Origin: Nephrocerus scutellatus
Taxonomy: Eukaryota; Arthropoda; Insecta; Diptera; Pipunculidae
Assembly: GCA_947095585.1 (NCBI GenBank)
Contig: OX352763.1
Coordinates: 13,007,462-13,071,461, forward strand
Direction: 5' to 3'
DNA length: 64,000 nucleotides
Numbering within the stretch: the first letter of the stretch is position 1; each line of letters begins with the position of its first letter. The notes beneath the pieces were generated by a model. It was not told where the DNA came from. It did no database searches and worked only from the letters and a program-made list of their open reading frames with translations. A program made the translations under genes and the position numbers. This document shows positions 53,965 to 64,000 of the stretch, in pieces.

Positions 53965-54860
53965 ATACAGAGAGAGTAAGTCCTGGGGCTGTGATGCCGG
54001 GCGTAGAAGGGAAATTGAAAAAACTTGAATAAGTATTTCTGCGTATATATTTTGGGCATCATCATTCGAGTGTTACCCGGCTTTCACCATTGGGTATTCT
54101 CATAATTATGCTATTTCCGTCGAGAAGTCCGCTCTTGAGAGTAAACCGCAGCCCCCACGTTGCATCCCAAGAACGAGCTGGGTCATCAACCAAAGTTGTC
54201 CTCGGACCGGTAAACCTTACGGTCAAACCTGGTCCTCTTGTGGTACCAACGCGACCTTGGTGAGGTCTGACATCAAGGGACTTTGTTCGTTTAGAGTGAA
54301 TGCCTTTTTGTGAAGCAAAAACCGACACTGGCAAATCATCGTCCGGAACCTCGAACCGCATCACTTGTCACTAGGATACACCACCTTATCTTAGGTAGCC
54401 TGGGATAGAAACCATCCCAGGCACTTCTGGTCAACCAATCAGTTTTGTTACGATTAGGTTACTAAATACGAAGAGCTCCACCAATTAAATCGCTAAGTAC
54501 GAAGACATTGCTCATAATGAGCATACTCTAAGTAACCACGGCCGCGGACCTTATTAATCTCCCGTGGTAAAGACCCGCACCATATCCAGATAAGATTTTA
54601 TGATGCAGTTGGACCCCACCACGAGTTTACCAATCCTCCTGTCTCAACTCGGACTTGTGACCGGCTATGGTGGTTCATTTGATCTTTTGAGCAGTAGTCG
54701 TAAAAAGTTACAACTGATCTGATAATAAATGTAAACTAGCGACTTAATTAATAAATAAATAGGTCTCGGGTCCAGCCAGTGGACCTGATTAATTCTGGAG
54801 TGGCCCACACCAGTGTTACTTTATCCAAGTCACATCAACAATTGATCTGATTTAATCCAT
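53965..54860 (+). repeat. RTE-associated repeat block, copy 1
   Basis: Collinear with 57060-57960: shared blocks include GAGAGTAAGTC.TGGGGCTG (53970), CCCCCACGTTGCATCCCA, GACCGGTAAACCTTACGGTC, TGTGGTACCAACGCGACCTT, CGTCCGGAACCTCGAACCG and the AATCTCCCGTGGTAAAGACC block. It is probably the region between endonuclease and RT, or the untranslated part, of the RTE-like family. The open minus-strand frame 54364-54062 is a by-product. Confidence 0.6.
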
Positions 54861-54864
54861 AAGG

Positions 54865-55040
54865 CAGGTGATGGTTATCAAAAAGCACTCTGACCTCTTA
54901 GCCGTGTTCGAGTGAAAGTTTTGAGGAAAAACGATTCCGGAGACTCTATAACGATGAGATCTACGAGCGCTACCGTGATGTCCACGTTTTAAAGTGAATA
55001 AGGCTACGCTATGCAATACATACAACTAGTTTGTATGAAT
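54865..55040 (+). pseudogene. RTE-like LINE 3' fragment
   Basis: AAAAAGCACTCTGACCTCTT, then GATTCCGGAGACTCTATAACG and TGAGATCTACGAGCGCTACC match the RT 3' part at 11800-11960. A second degraded piece with the same order lies at about 55395-55545. Confidence 0.6.
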
Positions 55041-55559
55041 GAATGAGGTATTTGATTCAACAAATCCTTTTTCTCATCGACAAAATGTGTATTTTAGTTT
55101 TTTCACTAAATTTGATATTTCTTTATCATGACAATTTATTATTAATCATTATCATCGACACAGAATCCTGGCCCAGGACTACTAAGCTAAGGATACCAAA
55201 CTGCAAATATGATGATGAAATAAAATCTACCGATGTTCTTTTTCCTCTATTCTGGCTACACATACTATCAGACTCCTGTCCTGGCCCCCACAAAGAAAAA
55301 AACTGTCCACCGTAATACTCTGGGCCATTCTTCTAGTAAAGGTTTAGTCAACACCACTGACGTGTTCAAAAATTCCTGTGGACTTTCCTAGCAGAATTCG
55401 TAACACATCGAAAAGCACTGTGAACTTTTGACCTGGGAAAGTCTTAGAGGAAAGAAATACAATAAATTGTTAGCCCCCTATATAAGGAACATCCCGAAGA
55501 CCCTATAATAACGATATCTCTGAGCACTACAGCAATGGCCTACTTTTAAATTTTAAATT

Positions 55560-56515
55560 TCAGATCGTTTCTCAGTCGATAATTCTGTGCTGACTGCACT
55601 TATAGAAAATGTAAAAACGCCATTAAAATGCTCGCAGATGCAAAATTAATTGATTGAAAATTGTAATAATCAAATAGAAAAGAGAGCACGATTTGGTATT
55701 CGGTATACTAACAGAGGCTTTTATTAGATCTCCTCTACATATAATCTACATTCAGATCAATTAGCAGACCAACAAGCAACCGGTTTAACACAAACTTCCA
55801 AAGAAGGAAAAGTATTTTTTTTTAGCGAAATCTTTGATTTTTTAGGTAAGCTAAGCGGTCGTTGAAATATTTATTTAGCTCTCTAAACTCACTAGTTCGC
55901 CATGCAGTTAACAAACAGCTCTACAACATGTGGCTGTATTTAAAACAAAATTATTTTCGTCATACATGGAGTTACAACTATACGAGTACATATATACATG
56001 TGGAAAAGTATTTCCAAACATCTCGAATTTAAATGATGACTGAATACATAGAAATACGACAAAAAAACTACAATGTTGCACTTTTGCTTTTGTTGTGACT
56101 TTTGAGACCGATTGACCGACCAGCTCTTAATAGAAGTACGCAGTGAGAATCTTGCAGACGAAATCTTCCCATAGTACAACATCAGAGAAGTGCAGGTCCA
56201 AATTCGGAATTAAGCTTCGTCATGAACGATACGATTCTCCCACGGACGTATCAATAATTTATTACAAGCTAATGAATCCATTTATGGAGAAAAAGTAGGT
56301 TAAGTTGATTTCTTAATACGGAAAGTACAGTATATTGAACTCTTGTTAGATTTGAAGCTTAGTGCATTTACCGTATACTTATTGCTTAGGTTTTTGCCTG
56401 AACGTATTTCGTGTAAATAGCGGTTTGTCAGAAATCTTGTGATTAATGCTCATAGGATTTTCACCCTCATAATATGCTTAGCATAGCTTACACGAGAACA
56501 CTAATGACAATGGGC
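55560..56515. other. No recognised gene
   Basis: AT-rich DNA without recognisable coding, RNA or repeat features. Confidence 0.5.
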
Positions 56516-56524
56516 AACAACTCA

Positions 56525-58460
56525 TAGAAGTGGCAGCAAGCAATAGTTTGGTCGTTGCGAGTACAAGGTTTGCACGTAAAAATATCCACAAAGCCACCTG
56601 GATATCTCCTGATGGAGCCACATGCAACCAGATAGACCAAGTGTTGATAGACCGCCGCCACAAGCCGAACCTGATGACGGTACGAACGCACCGAGGTGCC
56701 AACGTCGACTCGGACCACTGTCTTGTTTGTATGGTGCTCCGAGCACGGATTGCATCATCAAGAGAGACAGAAACTGTCTTAGAGATTAACGTGGTTACCT
56801 GCAATAAAAGCATTACCCCACGGTCCTCTTCGGACTCGAATTGTACGACAATTGACGGCCATCAACAGATGTACCAGTAGTCAACTTACTGGTAGAAGCT
56901 GAGCCTATCTTACACCCATGCCGATTTAAGGGAAGACGGCAACCGGTTGTATGAAGCGCAACTCCTCGCCGAGCAACTCCGTACTGGTAACATCAGCCGG
57001 TCCTACTGTGTTACCATGATTGGCAACATCAGGGACGTATCTGATGCTACCAATACCATGCTCTACCCGCATATGGGTAGTTGAACCACAGACCCCACGT
57101 TACATCCCCAGAACAAACTGGGTCCGCATCCTTAGTTGTCCACAGACCGGTCAACCTTACGGTCAATCCGGTCCGTTGGGCGAGACAACTCCCGTGGTAC
57201 CAAATGCAATCTTGGTGAGATTAAGTATCAATGATCTCGGTTCGTTCAGATATGAGTGCCTGGGCGATTGCAAGGCAGACCCTGGCAGCACATTCGTCCG
57301 GAACCTCGAAACATATCATTTACTACTAGGACTATACGGCAAGCACCACCAAGCAGTCCTAGGCAGCCTAGAATAAATTCTAGGCTCTCAAGCGGTCATC
57401 GGTGTAAGAACAAGCCACTAATACGAAGAGTCCACCCAAAAAAATTAGTCTCCAAGTACAAGTAGCCCATTCTCGGCCGCTAAGGTACGAAGACAATGCC
57501 CAATCATGAGCATAATCTAAGTACCCGCGGCCCTGTTATTTTCTATCGTGGAAGAGCCCCACATCACAAACCAATGGATAAAGATGCTGTTGGATCAAAC
57601 ACGAAATGGAATTTTAGAGGACTCTTACCCCAGGCATCCCGTGCCGCGGTGTTTTCTATACCCCCCACCGCCGGGGTATCAAGAGAGACAGCATCCGCGC
57701 ATCAGATTCGAGACAACACGGCTGCCCTTCGCAACGGAGAGACCAGGAACAACTACGCTCAAGCGATAGGATTCGCCATAAATGCAGGGAGAGTAAGTCT
57801 GGGGCTGAGATGCCGGGCTTAGAAGAGAAATGGATACGCCTTAAGTATACTGTCACTAGTACTGCTGACTATATTTTGGGTAGTAGTCGTAGAAATCGGA
57901 ACGACTGGTTCGATCACGAATGTAAGCTAGTGACTGAACGTAAGGATGTTGCTAACTAAACTAAACTAACTAAATAGTGGAGCGCTTTTTTGATGTAGTG
58001 CAATCTTTTAACTATCTCGGGTCAACTGTAGCAGCCGATAGCAGCATGGAACGCTCACGTTTGCTTAAAGCGAACATAACATACATAACAACATATAATG
58101 ATGAGACCTACGAGCATTATCGAGATGTCGACATCGTGAAGAAAATTAGGCTCGGTAGGCTCAGGTGGTCAGGACACTTAGCTCGCATGAGCGAAGAGAA
58201 TCCTGATCGGAAAGTCTTTTGCGGTCGGATTTATGCAACACGACAGCGAGGCCCGCCAAGCCTACGGTGGAAGGATGGCGTAGACCGGGACGCCCAGAGT
58301 TTAGGGATGCCAAACTGGATAACATCAGCTTGAAATCGAGACCGGTGGAGAGACTTTTTGCGAGATGCCGGTTGTAGAACCAAATGTGATGATGATTTCT
58401 TGGTTCTACAACAGACCGGTGTAGTTCTCCCTCCATATTATCCCGACCAAAAATTCGGGC
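56525..58460 (+). pseudogene. RTE-like LINE, broken copy 4 (endonuclease plus 3' end, RT core missing)
   Basis: The endonuclease end is clear at 56530-56770: AASNSLVVASTRFARKNIHK, ATWISPDGATCNQIDQVLID, RRHKPNLMTVRTHRGANVDS and DHCLVCMVLRARI, with the catalytic SDH-type box DSDH. Then comes the block shared with 53.97-54.86 kb, and the RT 3' part from 57976 (DVVQSFNYLGSTVAADSSME, KIRLGRLRWSGHLARMSEEN, RQRGPPSLRWKDGVDRD). The RT fingers and palm are missing. It ends in a GATGATGAT and hairpin-rich tail. Confidence 0.8.
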
Positions 58461-58464
58461 ACAG

Positions 58465-60100
58465 AAGGTCTATACGAGTAGCCCAGCGAAATACTAACTA
58501 ACGGGATAACTAATGACAGAAAGTTAAAACATCCGCAGTGTGTATGAGAAAGAAAAAACAGCCCCAGAAGAGTAATGGCTAATATCGTTAGCCCAAGGAA
58601 AAAAACTTTTGGTTATTACATTGCAGGTCATGTATATATATATGTATATATAGAGATATAGGGAAATATAGGCTGTTGCTCTAAAGGTATAGAAGTTTAA
58701 AACATGCACGGCTTATGTTATGGCAAGGACTTACATTACTGTGGGAAGGAGACACACGAATCTACCATAGAGTTTAAATTATTAACTCGTAGATACCAAC
58801 ATACACTATAAGCAATAAATGCCAAAAATTACTATCAAGTGGGAATATGGAATAAGACCTGTCATGTCTTCTTTTCTAACAAAAACTAAATAACAAAGCA
58901 CTAAGCTTGAGTCAAGTCAAGTAGGCCCTTAAAATACTTATACGTTTTTTTGAAAAACATCGTTGTATATGTAAACAAGACAGAAATTTATTTACACAAG
59001 TTATTAAATTCATCCGGGATTGCAAATATTTCCCACTTAATTATAAGATGGGTTGTTTACAATATAATTATACAAATCTAACAGTTGCGTTAGATTATCG
59101 CAGTTGATTAGTTTAATTATTGCATTTAATTGCAGAATAAAATCGACGGTAAGGTTTGCGCTTGCAATTTAATGCAAATTTCTGTTGAGGTTTCCTCATT
59201 TCCTGATACCAGTTACAATACAGCAATGAACAATATTCCATGGCGTTCAATTCTTCATATAAGCACAGTGATCAACTCTGCATCAGCGTATATCAGTAAT
59301 AATAATTGGTGATGCGATATATGCAACGCCTTCTAATGTTTTTTATAGGCAAGTAGTAAAACACTACTTGTATAACAATTCACCGTGAACAATTTTTACA
59401 CAACACAAATATTAATTAGTTATTTCTAGCCTTCATTTGGAATTGTAATTTTCGCTTCCCAATAATTGGTTTCGGGCACTGAATAGTCTTTAACAGAAAC
59501 ACGCATGTGCGCCTACCGCCTATACCAAATACTGCCTTCAGTTGGGTGCTGTATGCAGATGCAAAAGTATCTGCACTAAAAATGGGCAGAGCGAATTACC
59601 CAGTGATTTACTTTTATTTTTGCGTTTCGGTTCAGTCACGTAATAGATACAAAATCAGGAAAAATATTGTAATTAAAATGGAAATTGAAAAGAAAAGTAA
59701 AACATTTCTGCATACTCGTATGAGTGCAGTAGAGAATAAATTTTTTTTTTCATATTCCATTGTTAAATCCAATGCACATTGTGCAACACCCTGTGTACAA
59801 TACACGAAACCGAGTAAAAAATCTGCGGTTTTTATTTGTGGGAAAGCAAGTAATTCTTTGCAATAGGTTCATCGTAGTATTTTGCAACTTACCCGAGTGT
59901 TTAACAATTCAACTCGTTGTTTCAAATCGTCATATGGAAATCAGAATTGAATCATCAAATTTAAATCGAAAAAACCCCTTCAGATATTTGTTTTTTTTTG
60001 GTTTGCTTACATGTCGTTGTGCTGAAAGCGAAAATCATGTCGCAATAAGTCGCAATATGTTGTTAACAATAATGAATGCTCATCTAAACTATTTTTTCCA
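58465..60100. other. No recognised gene
   Basis: AT-rich DNA including a TATATA run near 58630-58660. Frames at 59507-59866 and 59760-60104 overlap in different frames and carry no known motif. Confidence 0.5.
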
Positions 60101-60103
60101 TTA

Positions 60104-60420
60104 AGTGTCCCACGAGGTTCTATACTAGGTCCGCTGTTATTTTCATGTTTCATAAATGACAACAGGGACAACATAACGTATAAGTACCAAACAAACGCTG
60201 AAGATGTGCAGCTTTATCTTTCCAAATATCCACAAAAGGTCCACAGGTCTAATAAAATCAATCACGTACTAAGTCAAGTATTTCTTTGGTCGGAAAAAAA
60301 TAAGCTTAGCCTTCATTCAAGAAAAACTATGGAGCTAATAATAAATAGAAGTTAAGCTAAAGAAAAATATCCAATGCTTTATCTTAAAGTGGAAAATGTA
60401 TCAAATTTTTAAAATCTAGA
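60104..60420 (+). pseudogene. CR1/Jockey-like LINE RT fragment
   Basis: Plus strand reads VPRGSILGPLLFSCFINDNR, then TNAEDVQLYLSKYPQKVHRS, VFLWSEKNKLSLHSRKTME and LIINRS, the RT palm from motif B to D. The catalytic YADD is changed to NAED, so the copy is inactive. Confidence 0.75.
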
Positions 60421-60664
60421 AGTTTATTTTAGTTAAACCTTTATTGATGAAAAATTTCAAAAAGAGCAAGCCAATGTTTCGTCATAAGACGTTGTAGCTT
60501 CTAGGTAGGTAGAGTGGCTGTCCTCGCTGACTTGGCGAGGTCCTCAAATCGAGCTATAGAGCGCCGTTTTGCTGCCACAGTCCTCAGGAGACCCAAAATG
60601 CAACCAAAAATGGTTGTGTGTATTTATATCCAACCTGTAGCATTAAGGTACGATATAAGATCTG

Positions 60665-60880
60665 TGGGAGCGACGTGACTCTGTGGAAAAGCGCATGGCT
60701 ACTGAGCAGGGGTTCGTGGTTAGAATCCCACTAAAACCAAAAGTATTTTTCACGGTGTCCCACCTCTCGCAAATGGGTGACAAACGTAACTGGTCACGGA
60801 AAGCTTCTCAATTCGCCGTTAGGATAGGCCTTGGACCGCAACGGTCTGTCGCGCCGAATATTATTTTTATTATTATCAGA
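60665..60880 (+). mobile_element. tRNA-derived SINE-like repeat (copy B, internally deleted)
   Basis: Head CGCATGGCTACTGAGCAGGG then GTTCGTGGTTAGAATCCCAC, body TTTTTCACGGTGTCCCACC and GGAAAGCTTCTCAATTCGCC, end GGTCTGTCGCGCCGAATATT with a TTATTTTTATTATTAT tail. It lacks about 80 bp present in copies A and C. Confidence 0.65.
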
Positions 60881-60884
60881 TCTG

Positions 60885-61683
60885 TGATGCCGTACTTTGA
60901 AAGCTCCTTCAGGTTAGAAAAGAAGGGAATACTTAGTTTGCGGAGACGAAGGGGCCGGACACTTGCAAAGAAAATGAATGAGAGTTTCTTTCTCATTCAC
61001 ATCTAAACAGCTTCTGCAAAAGGTATTGTGAGGGATTCTAAGTTTAGCTGCGTGGCTGCCTACCGATCAGTGGTTATTATAACCACTATGGAAATATCTT
61101 TCCGAGATTTTGAAATCAGCTCAGTGGATTTGCTTTTATTATAGAAAGGCCACCTCGCTCTCGACGTGGTGCAATTGGTCAAAATTGCTCCACCTTAGCT
61201 GTACTTGGGTGGTAAGGAAAAAAGAGAATACGTTCCCTAATGGAGCTCAGAGGACAGCAGACTGTCTTAGCGCAGTCCGAGCTTAGACTTGTTGCTTGTC
61301 GCAATAATGGCTTTGATAGCAGATTGGCTGTCTACACATATGTCAACCTTGCCCGCTATTGCGGTATTGTGAGATAGGGCCCTGCAACCCTCTCTTATCG
61401 CTTAGATCTCCACCTGGAAGATAGTAGCAAAGTCAGGTAGCTTGTAGGACCTTGAAAGGTTAGGGTTTTTAGAGTAAACTGCAGCACCGACTCCATTACT
61501 CATCTTGGATCCAAAGGTGAATAGAGTTACAGCAAACAGCTTCACAAAAGAACCTGAATATCTATTTGAAAAAATCAACTTTGCTAGTAGTAAGAGAACG
61601 GAGCAATTAATACCAGCTAGGCATAAATATCTGGCCACATCTCGTCAATTCTTCGTTTATTCTTTTAAACTTTGAAATCTTCT
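60885..61683 (-). pseudogene. Jockey-like LINE RNase H and C-terminal fragment
   Basis: Minus strand ORF 61638-61402: LFTFGSKMSNGVGAAVYSKN, PNLSRSYKLPDFATIFQVEI, matching the first strands of RNase H (normally a TDGSKM motif with an Asp; here F replaces D). Further down in other frames are VDICVDSQSAIKAIIA and, near 61080, a cysteine-tail piece. Dead copy. Confidence 0.7.
61438..61683. repeat. 246-bp exact direct duplication, copy 1
   Basis: Every base read is identical to 62148-62393. Lies within the RNase H part of the LINE fragment. Confidence 0.95.
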
Positions 61684-62147
61684 GAAATCTGCAGGTTGGA
61701 CCCGAATTTAGGAATAAAGTATGTCAGGTATTTTGTGTGGACAAAATTAACCACAAGAATTTTGTTCCTGAAAGTGTAGTCCAACTAGTAGAGCTTAGGA
61801 GACTTTATTGAAAAATACAATTATTATTTTTTTCTTGCCAATGTTTTGAATGACACTCTGCCTTCGTACATATGAATATATCCTTGTGCCTAAGACTATA
61901 TTGTATGTGTAGTCATATTGTGAATTTGTGGCCAAACTTACAAATCTTTGGGGATTTGCCGCCAAACCTCCTTTGACATTTTTCCCTCCACAACCACCCC
62001 ATCTATCTATCTTTACAAATACTTCTATATTTCTATTATATAAATATATGTACCTATATGCACTTTATAAAATGGCATCGCTCTATAGATAAGACGATCC
62101 TTGTCTATTATGTGCACACCTATGTTAATAAGAAAATCATTCACTTG

Positions 62148-62393
62148 TAGCTTGTAGGACCTTGAAAGGTTAGGGTTTTTAGAGTAAACTGCAGCACCGA
62201 CTCCATTACTCATCTTGGATCCAAAGGTGAATAGAGTTACAGCAAACAGCTTCACAAAAGAACCTGAATATCTATTTGAAAAAATCAACTTTGCTAGTAG
62301 TAAGAGAACGGAGCAATTAATACCAGCTAGGCATAAATATCTGGCCACATCTCGTCAATTCTTCGTTTATTCTTTTAAACTTTGAAATCTTCT
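62148..62393. repeat. 246-bp exact direct duplication, copy 2
   Basis: Identical to 61438-61683, offset exactly 710 bp. The flanks differ on both sides (TTCACTTG versus AGTCAGG on the left, ACCCCCT versus GAAATCT on the right). Confidence 0.95.
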
Positions 62394-62399
62394 ACCCCC

Positions 62400-63165
62400 T
62401 AATATTAGGCAAACAATATGAATAAACAAAATGGGTATTCGGATTCCGTCTCAAAATTAATTTAGGAAATGGAAAATTTGAAACGACCGCTTTTCGCTAA
62501 AAAGAGCTGTAGTGCACGTTGAAGTAGTTAGTCGGATGCAAAATTACAAACAAAACGTAAAAATCGTTTCAAATCTTCTCACCTTACTTTCATTTCTTCG
62601 TTTATTCGTTGATTGTTTTCTTTTATTTTAGCCTTAGTTCTCTGTTTTTCGCGCCAATGCCATTGCCATTGCAAGTCACATTGGACATTGCACTTTCGAG
62701 AACATTGTCGTTTGAGTACAACGCCGTCATCGTCATCGTGGACGAAATCAACAGGTTTCTGAAGATATCTTTCTTCGTTTAGTAAAGGTCCCTATCTCGT
62801 CGTTAACGAGCTACCTAACCTTCCCTCAGCAGTTCCATTTGAATTGAATTTCAAATTGACCGTTTGCGCCTTTGCGGGGGATCCGTGGAACAAAAAACAA
62901 AACAAATGACTAGCAAATGACTTGGTTGCGTTTAGTTTTTTTTCTTTTTTGGCTGATGTTTGTTTATTTATGGATCATTATTTGATTTCGTCTTCTTGCA
63001 GCCCATTTGTCACTCGAAACACGTTCTTGAAATTCTTTTTTTTTTCCCGTCTGTCTTCTTTGCGCGAGCACTCCATTCTTCTAATGGCGCATGTGTGACT
63101 GATATGAATGAAATTTTAATTACTTAGAAACTAATAATAAGATAGGTAGTGTAGTTGAACTAAAC
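62400..63165. other. No recognised gene
   Basis: Mixed sequence with GCCATTGCCATTGC and CGTCATCGTCATCGT triplet patches. No frame with known similarity. Confidence 0.5.
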
Positions 63166-63229
63166 AGCGTGGCGGACCAACATATCTAACGATATCTATT
63201 CCTGGAAGATACCGTGCAAAGTTAATATA

Positions 63230-63660
63230 TTCGCACAATAGACTTCTCCTAGCGAATCGAAATCGTAGCAGGCAAAATTCATTCCATTAGCTGGAAAATT
63301 TATGGCTACAGTTTTCTGGAATGCAATCCACACATCGATTACCTTGAAAATTAGAGAAAAAACTGCAACATGGCAATGCAACAGCTCACAATTCATTAAA
63401 GTGATGGCAAAACTTAGTAAATTGTGTTACGAATTACTTCTTTATCCAAAATATTCTCCAGATTTAGCTCACACCAACTGTTTTCTGTTTCTGAATTTGA
63501 AAAAATGACTCGGCGGAAAGATATTTGGCTTACATGAGGAGGTCATCGTTGAAACAAACACATATTGCCAAGAGTTAGAGAGTACTATACAGAGGGGTTA
63601 AAAAATTAGAAAACGTTGGACTAAGTGTAGTAACTGAGTTTTCCCAGCTGGGGTAAACTC
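63230..63660 (+). pseudogene. Mariner transposase C-terminal relic
   Basis: Plus strand reads KFMATVFWNA (mariner VFWD block with the Asp changed to Asn), then VMAKLSKLCYELLLYPKYSP followed by DLAHTNCFLFLNLKK and a stop, then LGGKIFGLHEEVIVET and a weak tail. YSPDLA..N.FLF is the region of the third catalytic acid (YSPDLAPSDFFLF in family members). Several catalytic positions are altered. Confidence 0.75.
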
Positions 63661-63765
63661 AGGTTGACCAGGGTTCAAATGAAAAAAACGTCGTTACAAT
63701 AAATTTTTTTCTGTCTCTGGACTTTAATTCAGCGTTTATTATTTTCTTAGTTTAGCTTTATATAC

Positions 63766-64000
63766 AGGGTGTCCCAGAATTCGTGGTACAAACGAAGCAG
63801 GGTGATAGCGGAGGTCATTTCCAACCAAATTAGCCAAAGGAAGTTTTTTCGAATTGCTGATGGTTCAAAAGTTATTCCATTTTTAGTATTTTTGGGTAAA
63901 ATCGCATACGTCGCCACTAAAAAATTAATTTAAAAAAAACCAACAGTTCTTTTGTTTATGTTTGACGAGGTGATCCTTGACGTGAGCTTTGAAGTGCCTT
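63766..64000. repeat. Transposon-end-like sequence, truncated by the window
   Basis: TATACAGGGTGTCCCAGAAT followed by TCGTGGTACAAACGAAG resembles the CAGGGTGTCCC ends of many insect DNA transposons. The other end lies beyond the window, so this is only a suggestion. Confidence 0.35.

Noticed and set aside
54062..54364. 100-codon minus-strand frame as a gene
   Set aside because: It overlaps a repeat block shared with 57.1-57.4 kb, and the paralogous copy does not keep the same open frame. By-product of the repeat.
59507..60104. Two overlapping plus-strand frames (119 and 114 codons)
   Set aside because: Different frames over the same DNA, low-complexity I/K/F content and no recognisable similarity.

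Overview
The window is nuclear DNA of a dipteran insect, most likely a higher (cyclorrhaphan) fly. It is AT-rich, has short introns with GT-AG ends, one canonical eukaryotic tRNA gene, many decayed non-LTR retrotransposons, and two genes whose translations match well-known fly families. The retrotransposon mix would suit a tephritid-like genome, but that is an inference. No bacterial or viral operon, CRISPR array or rRNA is visible.

Two real protein-coding genes are present. (1) On the + strand at 5.3-8.0 kb lies EDEM2, an ER degradation-enhancing alpha-mannosidase-like protein of glycoside hydrolase family 47. It has two exons here, split by a 60-bp intron, and the signal-peptide exon was not found. 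(2) On the - strand from about 41.4 kb down to 21.9 kb lies Ptp10D, a receptor tyrosine phosphatase. Ten exons could be joined with every splice phase agreeing. They encode twelve fibronectin type III repeats, one transmembrane segment, one PTP domain with its catalytic residues intact, and an acidic tail. Its last exon holds an in-frame TGA followed by 268 more sense codons, a strong candidate for stop-codon readthrough. A tRNA-Gly(GCC) gene sits inside the 4.7-kb Ptp10D intron.

Layout. 0-5 kb: AT-rich DNA with a tandem repeat, a Penelope-like endonuclease fragment and a small TA-flanked MITE. 5.3-8.0 kb: EDEM2. 8.3-16 kb: dead LINE fragments, with a foldback-like insertion at 14.9-15.2 kb. 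16-19 kb: AT-rich DNA with no gene seen. 18.9-21.3 kb: a tRNA-derived SINE-like copy and fused LINE pieces. 21.9-41.4 kb: Ptp10D, whose larger introns carry LINE, mariner-like, hAT-like and palindromic elements. 41.4-64 kb: probable Ptp10D upstream or first-intron DNA, filled with transposon remains: a MADF-bearing mini-element, Jockey-like and RTE-like LINEs, a mariner transposase relic and a perfect 246-bp duplication.

Nothing in the sequence links EDEM2 and Ptp10D functionally. EDEM2 would act in ER glycoprotein quality control, and Ptp10D would act at the cell surface in axon guidance and epithelial signalling. All coordinates of decayed repeats are approximate, because no alignment could be run.
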